This document shows positions 61,401 to 64,000 of a DNA stretch of 64,000 nt, piece by piece. Below the pieces are notes generated by a model. It saw only the letters and a list, made by a program, of their open reading frames with translations, was not told the origin of the DNA and made no database searches. The position numbers were made by a program, and so were the translations under genes. Source of the DNA: Lytechinus variegatus (Eukaryota; Echinodermata; Echinoidea; Temnopleuroida; Toxopneustidae); the NCBI RefSeq assembly GCF_018143015.1, contig NC_054756.1, positions 19,737,361-19,801,360 of the forward strand, written 5' to 3'. Every line of letters begins with the position of its first letter. The stretch's first letter is position 1.

Positions 61401-64000
61401 TTTTCCACTTGCCACTTCCTAAGTACTCATTTTTTTACAATAATTTACATACAACCATTTGGTGGTCATTGGCAAGAATCTGCCCCAATACCTTTTTTGT
61501 GATTAATACCACAACTTTATAATCAACCAAATCTCACCTTGTTGCCAAGAAACACTCGGGGGAGGTTCCAGTACACATCTCTGGTCCCGAGAGCCATGCG
61601 TGCAGCAGTGACGTTAACACCCCCACCAGCTGAGTAGTGAGTAACACCGGTCTGTGTTGTACGCAATCTGTTAGCATCACTCACAAACAGCTGACTAGCA
61701 TCTTCTTCTATCATATCAATCTGGTGAGAAAAGCATCATTTGTAGACATTTTTTACTAAGAAATGAGTTATTGATAATCATATACTCCAAACATAATATT
61801 ATATTCTGGAATCACTTCAAAGTGGGAAAGAAACCGCTGGATTTCAATGCTTGATGATGCCATCAGAAAAGCAGCACCTATAGTATAACTCTGCTATGCA
61901 AGCAAAATAAAAAACAAATTCAGTAATTCCATTATTATTACCAATATCATCATAATGATCATCATCAATATCATAATCATAATGATCATCATCAATATCA
62001 TAATCATCATCACCATCATCATGATCCCCACTATGACATCACCAACATCATCATCATCAAGAATCATCATCACAACCACCAACACCATCATCATCATCAC
62101 TATCACCACCCCCCATCATCATCCTTATCATCATCTATATCTTCCTCCTCTAAGCTATACTCACCCTCCTTGATATATAGTCAGCCTGAGAGCATTTATC
62201 TGTGATCCCGAAGCAGAAGCAGCTGGTACATCCTGTAGGTAGCTTGGGCTGAAGACTGAAGCTACCCTTCAAACACTTGCTGCATTTCTTTCCTTGGATG
62301 TTAGCCTGGTGGATACCATAAAAACGATAACAATGCAATCTGAGATATCAAATGATAATTCTAACTTATTTAGTGCTCATACTTGTGTCCAAGATCTTTT
62401 GATTCTATCATTGTCTACTTTGTTGTTTTCATTTGTTTGTAAAAAAAAAGGTATTTTTGATCACCCACTTTTTCTCCCTTGTTTTCTGTTGCTCTTACAT
62501 GTACCATCTCCTCTACATATTTTCCTCCCGTTTCACAATTAATTTCAATTCGGAATTGTTTTTTATGTTTCTCTCATTCCTTGTTCTCTTTTGTCTTCAT
62601 CTTGCTGCTTTCATTCCCTCCTCTTGTCTACCTCGATCATTCTCCTTACCCTTCTCCTATTTTCTTATTCATCCCCACTTATTCTCTTCCTCTCTCTCAT
62701 TCTACTAAACATCTTTCTCTTCCTCTTCATTCCATCTTCTTATCCTCCTTTTCATTCACTCTTCTCCCTCTTCTACCCCCCCCCCCCCCCTCTCCTCTCT
62801 TCCTCCTCCTCTCTTCCTCCTCTTCCCCTTCCTTCTTCTCTCCCTCCCCCTCTTCTCTCTCTCTCCTGCTCCCTCATCTTTTCCTCCTTTTTCATCCTTC
62901 TCCCTCTCCTCCTCCCCTTCTTCTCCTCTTCCTTCTTCTCCTCCTCCTTCTCATTTCCTCTTTGTATCCTCCATCTCTTCTCCTCCTCCCTCTCCTCTTC
63001 CTGCTCCCCATCCTCTTCGCCCTCACCCACCTCTTCCTCCTCCCAACCTCATCCCATCTCTCCGTCTACTCACCTTACAGACACAGCTACCATCCTCGTT
63101 ACAATCACAGAGGTCACCCCTACACGTAGATGGATCCCGTCCTCTCCTACTGCACCGACACTTACGGCACTTAGGGTAGCCATAGTAACCGAATCCACAG
63201 GACTGGCACTGTCTCCCCTCATAGCTTTTATAGCACCTGTAGATTCCAATCAACAAAAGGGGTGCAGTTAAAGTGTCAGCCTAACCAAAATTATTTTCAT
63301 TTGTTAATACAACACTACTTGAAGTACTAATACATATGGTAAAGCTATGGTACATGTACATCTCATATACATGTATGTATGTATTAACTGCCCCAGTCCC
63401 TCTTTCTCTATCTCCTTTAAAATCTATTTTCATGATTTTGTTTCCCCTTCTCCCTCTCTCCTCCCCACCCTTTCCCCTCCTTCCCTTCCTCTCCCCCTCT
63501 CTGTCCACTGTAATATATCCCATTCGACAACTGAATTACCTAAAAAGTCCCTAAAAAAAATTTTGTTCTATGCAACTGCCTTCATTTTATATGTTTATCA
63601 TTCTACATTTGTTTTTGTATTAAGTTGGTAAACTGAAATTGTAAGCGCTTTGGGCCATTTGGAAAAAGCACATTTTAAATATTTGGTATTATCATTATTA
63701 ATTAACCTGCATTCTCCTGTTGTCAGATCACATTGCTGACTTGATGATCCAATATCACTGCAGTTGCATGGCTGATAAAAAGAAAGAACAAAAAATAAAA
63801 GAATTCAAAATCATAACAAATCCTGGAATAAATATACACTAAAAAGACATAAATAATCTAAATTACGATTAACATCATGAGTCAATGTGCATTTATCAAT
63901 TTCAATTTTAAATATGGAAGTTATCTTTACATGAACAGATCCTACTAACCTTACAACCAAACATGGAGTTGTATCCCCATGTCCCAGGGGCACAGGAGTC
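22289..64000 (-). CDS. LAMA1/2-like: laminin subunit alpha (alpha-1/2-like), 36 exons, partial at both ends
   Basis: This is the secreted basement-membrane alpha chain; it pairs with beta and gamma chains through its coiled coil and binds receptors through its LG domains. Exons 5' to 3': 63950-64000, 63707-63771, 63074-63236, 62165-62305, 61538-61720, 60869-61051, 60326-60447, 59574-59691, 58831-58944, 57998-58125, 57155-57235, 56447-56640, 55773-55915, 54967-55077, 54167-54278, 53488-53641, 52936-53146, 51426-51542, 50580-50737, 49865-50003, 49290-49512, 47843-48025, 46020-46174, 45358-45501, 44031-44164, 43411-43567, 42532-42653, 41585-41750, 35156-35300, 34484-34607, 33772-33892, 33245-33421, 32087-32235, 31387-31566, 23870-23940, 22289-22448. 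All introns are GT-AG and every codon phase closes, giving about 1,700 residues without a stop. The domain order LE-L4-LE-coiled coil-LG1-3 and local similarity fit vertebrate alpha-1/alpha-2 best. The start codon and N-terminal domain lie beyond 64000; the LG4-LG5 exons are not found. Confidence 0.95.
22449..23869 (-). other. laminin intron 35, ordinary sequence with (AAAT)n
   Basis: Contains a (AAAT)n microsatellite at about 23276-23324 and an oligo-C/oligo-A junction near 23213-23230. Otherwise unique AT-rich sequence with no exon signal. Confidence 0.6.
23870..33421 (-). CDS. laminin exons 32-35: LG3 domain
   Basis: Exons 33245-33421, 32087-32235, 31387-31566 and 23870-23940. They encode [90 protein letters not shown] and [19 protein letters not shown]. 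The end matches the alpha-1 LG3 pattern C-I-x-N-L...LL-F. The basic RKRR in the first of these exons is a furin-type cleavage consensus. The 7.4-kb last intron contains the composite insertion at 23977-30852; without it the intron would be about 570 bases. Confidence 0.93.
23981..24283. mobile_element. 303-bp inverted-repeat element A
   Basis: The arms at 23981-24036 and 24228-24283 are perfect 56-bp inverted repeats (60 bp if the flanking AATT is counted). They start ATGAAAATACTTACCTG. AATT lies on both sides (23977-23980 and 24284-24287). Positions 24021-24164 are an exact inverted copy of 30691-30834, the right end of the neighbouring 6.56-kb element apart from one missing C in the terminus, so this is a short derivative of the same family. 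Each arm carries CAG/GTAAGT facing outward, a perfect splice donor; on the laminin sense strand it lies at 23990-23997. Confidence 0.8.
24770..24985. repeat. cluster of perfect short palindromes in element B
   Basis: Perfect palindromes at 24782-24794 (GCTAGTAACTAGC), 24810-24830 (arms CACTCGCTTA/TAAGCGAGTG), 24913-24933 (arms GCATGCTAGT/ACTAGCATGC) and 24938-24951 (AGCTTGCGCAAGCT). They are joined by shared GCTAG, CGCTTA and GCATGC words. They could be protein-binding sites or cruciform-forming DNA; function unknown. Confidence 0.85.
27365..29126 (-). pseudogene. decayed Ser/Pro/Lys-rich reading frames in element B
   Basis: On the minus strand, open but frame-shifting pieces read in one direction: 28651-28965 ([40 protein letters not shown]), 27825-28481 with repeated [11 protein letters not shown] and [11 protein letters not shown] motifs, then 27365-27910 with [21 protein letters not shown] further frame at 27110-27313 reads [18 protein letters not shown]. 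This resembles a decayed, basic, low-complexity N-terminal protein such as a gag-like or transposon accessory protein. The similarity is only in style; no family is recognised, and some of it may be chance in GC-rich DNA. Confidence 0.25.
27830..28690. repeat. ~290-bp tandem triplication in element B
   Basis: Three successive blocks begin near 27832, 28108 and 28398 with GGTAGCAGAATGTAGCAGCA or a close form. Each runs through GGGTCTGAAGGAGG, CGACCTCTTCTTCTTC, AGGCACGGGTGAT and CCCGAATCTGACGGGGTCAG. Copies differ by small substitutions and a CTT-run length change. A partial fourth TCAGATTGTGGT repeat ends the array near 28680. Confidence 0.9.
29912..30190. repeat. 70-72-bp tandem repeat, four copies, in element B
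   Basis: Units containing CCTGTGAATAAAATATCAAT, GAAATTTATTCAGAACAGAA and AAAGGAATTGAGCTTTAAGA start at about 29912, 29984, 30054 and 30125. They lie in the A-rich right third of the element. A decayed continuation with GGAATTGA phrases extends leftward to about 29440. Confidence 0.9.
31660..32060 (+). repeat. GATGGT/GATGAC microsatellite in laminin intron 33
   Basis: About 400 of the 520 intron bases are GGTGGTGATGGT, GATGATGAC and GATGGT repeats. The array ends less than 30 bases from the splice donor of the upstream exon (exon low edge 32087). Poly-His, poly-Ser and Gly/Asp frames here are artefacts. Confidence 0.9.
33772..41750 (-). CDS. laminin exons 28-31: LG2 domain
   Basis: Exons 41585-41750, 35156-35300, 34484-34607 and 33772-33892. 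They encode [74 protein letters not shown] and [17 protein letters not shown]. All LG landmarks (FDG, GLLFY, DLGDG, W-H, YVGG and the final Cys) are present. The first intron, 35301-41584, has grown to 6.3 kb by repeat insertions described separately. Confidence 0.93.
34005..34320. repeat. diverged copy of the satellite-bearing element
   Basis: Shares CACCTCTGGC, GTAACAGCAGTGCTGACTT, ATGTTCAGTG, TGATTACTCT-ATG, AAGTTTCATGAAT and the AACGCTGCCGTC end with 9725-10800. The internal array is reduced to about one unit. Located in the intron between LG2 exons 30 and 31... specifically 33893-34483. Confidence 0.6.
35534..36567. mobile_element. hAT-like non-autonomous DNA transposon, 1,034 bp
   Basis: Inverted termini TAGTGCTGTTGTCG (35534-35547) and CGACAACAGCACTA (36554-36567). 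The subterminal regions on both sides are crowded with GACATGTCGACAT and TCGACAT motifs, as expected for repeated transposase-binding sites. The TAGTG...CACTA ends resemble hAT elements, but no exact 8-bp target duplication is visible (an AGTATA lies slightly offset on each side). The 60-residue frame at 35989-36171 is not recognised. Confidence 0.65.
37187..37803. mobile_element. second 600-bp GTCCACCCC inverted-repeat element
   Basis: It is colinear with 8346-8945: AGAGAAAAATCAGACAAGCA, ATGTAAAATAAGAAAGTTAT and the CACTCACTATTTCTTTTGT pair in both arms. It ends TTGGGGTGGACTTGTCCTTA. The left tip is eroded and replaced by a C-rich stretch. Confidence 0.75.
37891..38441. mobile_element. foldback element with ACCCCGTACTAT repeats
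   Basis: Termini GCCCTTTTTACACAGG and CCTGTGTAAAAAGGG are inverted. The interior is built from many AACCCCGTACTAT/ATAGTACGGGGTT words in both orientations. It includes a perfect 30-bp palindrome with a 4-base loop at 38353-38416 and a near copy at about 38127-38183. TTTTCACACA words also recur. No coding capacity; an unusual fully modular foldback. Confidence 0.8.
38554..39372. mobile_element. inverted-repeat element with internal 216-bp duplication
   Basis: Outer ends TTAAAGGGGAATGAAAC and GTTTCATTCTCCTTTAA are inverted. The arms share AATGAGAAAGTTATGAGCAT, TTGAATATTGC and TGTGATGTCACATGTGAACAA or complements. The left arm contains a tandem duplication (units from about 38692 and 38908) of the CATGGAAATCCTCCATTGGC segment. 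No genes. Confidence 0.75.
39989..40770. repeat. ~340-bp direct duplication
   Basis: The segment 39989-40330 recurs at 40435-40765 with the same order of phrases: CAAGCCAGCACCAG, AAGCCAGGTAGG, TTAAAATTCTGGCT, GGAAAACAAGAGAAGACT and TAATCCCCAGGTCTGT. Between them lies a half hairpin MITE (AACAGCTTTATGAAACACCC, near 40394). A CTCTACACTAAAGGTTTTCT phrase from about 40340 also recurs near 41093. Confidence 0.85.
42008..42156. mobile_element. hairpin MITE copy (TTTCATAAAGCTG family)
   Basis: Starts AGTGTTTCAAAAAGCTGCTC and ends GAACAGCTTTATGAAACACC, with diverged arms. Same family as 13165-13334. Confidence 0.6.
42532..45501 (-). CDS. laminin exons 24-27: LG1 domain
   Basis: Exons 45358-45501, 44031-44164, 43411-43567 and 42532-42653. 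They encode [18 protein letters not shown], then [60 protein letters not shown] and [20 protein letters not shown]. These follow the alpha-1 LG1 fold step by step (DFLAVE, DLGSG, NVLDV, VGGL and GLWNY in vertebrates). The cysteine-flanked RGD at the very start of LG1 is unusual and is treated in the findings. Confidence 0.93.
42700..42965. repeat. dispersed repeat, copy 1
   Basis: Shares ATTGATACGATCAACCACAA, GGCCAGCAACGTCAACATCT, TTGTCCAAATTTCC and TATGGATGGATTT phrases with 48385-48760. Nature unknown; no clear termini. Confidence 0.5.
44700..45062 (-). pseudogene. 3' fragment of a non-LTR retrotransposon reverse-transcriptase ORF
   Basis: The minus strand reads [20 protein letters not shown] and [13 protein letters not shown]. 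After a frameshift it gives [20 protein letters not shown] and then, in a third frame, WNKLP. This matches the C-terminal signature of CR1/Jockey/L2-type ORF2 proteins (LxWxxLxxRRxxxRLxxxYKxxNGL...RxTRxxxxxxF...SFxxxxxxxWNxLP). Broken by frameshifts and non-functional. Lies in the intron between laminin exons 24 and 25. Confidence 0.75.
46020..55915 (-). CDS. laminin exons 13-23: domain II/I coiled coil
   Basis: Exons 55773-55915, 54967-55077, 54167-54278, 53488-53641, 52936-53146, 51426-51542, 50580-50737, 49865-50003, 49290-49512, 47843-48025 and 46020-46174 encode about 565 residues. They open with [17 protein letters not shown], the conserved cysteine pair that joins the three chains at the top of the long arm. 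The rest is Leu/Ala/Glu/Lys/Gln-rich with heptad spacing (for example [20 protein letters not shown] and AEDLLRMV). Length is close to that of human alpha-1. Many N-x-S/T sequons are present. The segment ends [14 protein letters not shown] before LG1. Confidence 0.92.
46465..47476. mobile_element. non-autonomous DNA transposon with CAGAG...CTCTG ends, 1,012 bp
   Basis: Termini CAGAGATGCCAAC and GTTGGCAGCTCTG are inverted with one mismatch. The element is bounded by a 6-bp direct repeat TTACAG (46459-46464 and 47477-47482). Near each end are GC-rich hairpins: TGTGCGCATAGCGCACA and CGAGCGCGGAGCGCTCG at 46533-46561, and CGGGAGCCTCCCG near 47438-47450. No transposase frame is recognised. A 6-bp duplication is uncommon among eukaryotic cut-and-paste families, so the superfamily is left open. 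Confidence 0.7.
47512..47700 (+). mobile_element. tRNA-derived SINE
   Basis: The head TTGGCTTAGTTGATAGAGCA (A-box-like) is followed at the right spacing by GGGGTTCAAACCCC (B box with T-stem). The anticodon arm does not pair properly and no 3' acceptor complement closes the structure, so it is a SINE head, not a tRNA gene. A ~110-bp unrelated body follows. Confidence 0.6.
48385..48760. repeat. dispersed repeat, copy 2, split by a hAT MITE
   Basis: Colinear with 42700-42965 on both sides of the inserted MITE (48419-48532), which proves that the MITE arrived later. Nature of the host repeat unknown. Confidence 0.55.
48419..48532. mobile_element. hAT-type hairpin MITE, 114 bp
   Basis: Ends CAGTGGCGGACCGTGACCC and its complement GGGTCACGGTCCGCCACTG are perfect, and the arms stay paired for about 43 bp. 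Flanked by an 8-bp target duplication with one mismatch: ATCACAAG (48411-48418) and ATCAGAAG (48533-48540). The CAGTGGCGGA end and the 8-bp duplication are typical of hAT elements. Confidence 0.88.
50325..50571 (+). pseudogene. 3' end of a CR1/L2-like non-LTR retrotransposon
   Basis: The + strand reads [20 protein letters not shown] then [20 protein letters not shown] and THLFS-stop (50472-50474). This is the conserved C-terminus of ORF2 (YGxRxFSxxAPxLWNxLPxxI...FKxxLKTxLF). A ~95-bp 3' UTR follows with TATAGAGCGCCTTACAAAT and a terminal (ATT)n at 50561-50571. It is 5'-truncated as usual for LINEs. Its tail ends only eight bases from the splice donor of laminin exon 19. Confidence 0.85.
50767..51060 (+). 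mobile_element. tRNA-derived SINE
   Basis: The head carries TAACCTAGGCAAAGGCTTAG and the B box GGGTTCAAATCC (50829-50840). A body with ACCCAGGTGAGGTAAATGGGT and GGCTTAGCCAGGTAATAATA follows, and the 3' end is (ATT/TTA)-rich. The body shares the CACCTGGG-type box with the SINE at 7450-7800. It begins about 30 bases upstream of the acceptor of laminin exon 19. Confidence 0.75.
51640..52830. repeat. ~80-bp minisatellite built on CACCCTAATC words
   Basis: About 1.2 kb of units combining ACCCTAATCATCAACCTCAA, AATCACCCTCGCACCCTAAT and TTCACATTCACCCTCACCCA, with variable order and length. The CCCTAA word recalls telomeric repeats but is not in a head-to-tail 6-bp array. The tract fills most of the intron between exons 17 and 18. 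The purine/pyrimidine bias is extreme (almost no G on the + strand). Confidence 0.9.
54839..54940. repeat. possible hairpin MITE
   Basis: GGGCCCCGTTACACAAAGCA followed by repeated ATTGATTGCATTGATTAC/ATCAATC words that can pair, ending GAACCAGCTCC. It resembles the hairpin MITE style seen elsewhere in the window but the arms are poor. It ends 27 bases from the donor of exon 14. Confidence 0.35.
55310..55425. repeat. (ATA/ATC)n microsatellite
   Basis: ATAATAATAACAATAATC-type triplets over about 115 bases in the intron between exons 13 and 14. No gene. Confidence 0.75.
56447..58944 (-). CDS. laminin exons 9-12: LE modules before the coiled coil
   Basis: Exons 58831-58944, 57998-58125, 57155-57235 and 56447-56640. 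They contain about four LE modules: ECMPGYVR...[54 protein letters not shown] and [10 protein letters not shown]...[15 protein letters not shown]. The last exon ends in codon phase 1 and joins to CDDGC in exon 13. The + strand frame over the last exon is a shadow. Confidence 0.92.
57416..57561. mobile_element. hairpin MITE relative
   Basis: Begins ACCGTTTCACAAAGACTTGT and ends ACAAGTTTTATGAAACAGGC. The ends pair and resemble the TTTCATAAAGCTG family (13165-13334), but the interior differs, so it may be a sister family. Confidence 0.55.
58411..58540. mobile_element. hairpin MITE copy (TTTCATAAAGCTG family)
   Basis: GGGCCGTTTCATAAAGCTGT at the left, AAACAGCTTTATGAAACACC at the right. AGAGCGACTTTAAGAACGAC also matches the 13165-13334 copy; the right arm is eroded by TTAAA repeats. 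Confidence 0.7.
59000..59175 (-). repeat. SINE body fragment
   Basis: Contains CTAGGTATCCATTTACTACA, CCTGGGTGGAGAGTGGCAAA and CCCGCCAAATGGACACGGGC. These match the body of the SINE at 7450-7800 in order; the tRNA-like head is absent. Confidence 0.6.
59574..61720 (-). CDS. laminin exons 5-8: laminin IV type A (L4) domain
   Basis: Exons 61538-61720, 60869-61051, 60326-60447 and 59574-59691. They encode [41 protein letters not shown], then [20 protein letters not shown] and [10 protein letters not shown]. The last exon returns to the split LE module at [14 protein letters not shown]. The order and the WNLP, LGN and YGG motifs are those of the globular L4 domain of laminin alpha chains. The TREEF...L..SRIS..YMEVG segment fits alpha-1/alpha-2 especially well. 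Confidence 0.93.
61925..62150. repeat. ATC/CAC triplet microsatellite
   Basis: Imperfect ATCATCATA and ACCATC triplets fill most of the intron between exons 4 and 5. Just before it, 61838-61915 contains GAAAAGCAGCACCTATAGTA and a TGCTATGCAAGCAAAATAAA tail, a decayed right end of the satellite-bearing element family (10768-10820). Confidence 0.75.
62165..64000 (-). CDS. laminin exons 1-4: LE modules and entry to L4
   Basis: Exons 63950-64000 (runs off the window), 63707-63771, 63074-63236 and 62165-62305. They encode laminin-type EGF modules: CAPGTWGY, then PCNCSDIG...[16 protein letters not shown], then [16 protein letters not shown] with [20 protein letters not shown]. The fourth exon has [11 protein letters not shown] followed by [13 protein letters not shown], the usual lead into a laminin IV domain inserted in a split LE module. 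LE modules are rod-forming, eight-cysteine repeats. The CRGDL in the third exon contains RGD inside an LE loop. Confidence 0.93.
62430..63062. repeat. long polypyrimidine tract
   Basis: About 600 bases are almost entirely C and T on the + strand (CTTCCTCCTCTTCTCC type), with a C18 run near 62776-62793. Long Ser/Leu/Pro frames over it on the + strand and Glu/Arg frames on the minus strand are composition artefacts. On the laminin sense strand it is a purine tract in the intron between exons 3 and 4, ending about 12 bases from the donor of exon 3. Confidence 0.85.
63610..63700 (+). repeat. 3' tail of a CR1/L2-like LINE or related SINE
   Basis: GTAAGCGCTTTGGGCCATTTGGAAAAAGC-type sequence followed by TATTATCATTATTAATTA is a common 3' end of L2/CR1-like retroelements. 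It ends about six bases from the donor of laminin exon 2 (63706/63707). Confidence 0.55.

Noticed and set aside
62479..63271. Long + strand frames of 216 and 226 residues
   Set aside because: They translate a C/T-only tract (Ser, Leu, Pro, Phe only) and lie opposite true laminin exon 3.

Overview
The window looks like nuclear DNA of a sea urchin or close echinoderm. The evidence is a large split gene for a laminin alpha chain on the minus strand, a histone H4 reading frame at the left edge, AT-rich introns full of (ATC)n, (CA)n and (ATT)n repeats, tRNA-derived SINEs, ends of CR1/L2-like LINEs and many inverted-repeat elements. The echinoid assignment is an inference from gene content and repeat style. 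No bacterial, plasmid or CRISPR signal is present.

Layout. 1-321: a 5' part of a histone H4 gene (+) that stops matching H4 after codon 61. About 322-22288: no convincing exon; this stretch holds two related satellite-bearing elements with short inverted termini (2312-4733 and 9734-10815), the first interrupted by a pogo/Tc1-like element with TA duplications (2649-3695), several inverted-repeat MITEs, SINE fragments and a 16-copy 49-bp minisatellite (14241-15024). 22289-64000: 36 consecutive in-frame exons of a laminin alpha subunit (alpha-1/2-like), read right to left. In order they encode LE modules, a laminin IV (L4) domain, more LE modules, the domain II/I coiled coil, LG1, LG2, LG3 and the start of LG4. 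The N-terminal part lies beyond position 64000. The rest of LG4 and LG5 was not found to the left.

Whole-gene consistency. Every exon junction was read by eye, with AG acceptor, GT donor and matching codon phase; the pieces join to about 5.1 kb of uninterrupted coding sequence (about 1,700 residues). Two features of the protein stand out: a Cys-flanked RGD at the start of LG1 and an RKRR site in LG3 where vertebrate laminin alpha-2 is cut by furin-like convertases.

Mobile DNA inside the gene. The intron between the last two LG3 exons carries a 6.9-kb composite insertion: a 303-bp inverted-repeat element abutting a 6.56-kb element with perfect 37-bp inverted termini, each bounded by AATT. The larger element is richer in GC, holds clusters of palindromes and two tandem arrays, has no intact transposase that I can recognise, and is the best candidate here for an undescribed element family. 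The 6.3-kb intron between the first two LG2 exons holds a hAT-like element, a foldback element with a perfect 30-bp palindrome, two long inverted-repeat elements and a duplication.
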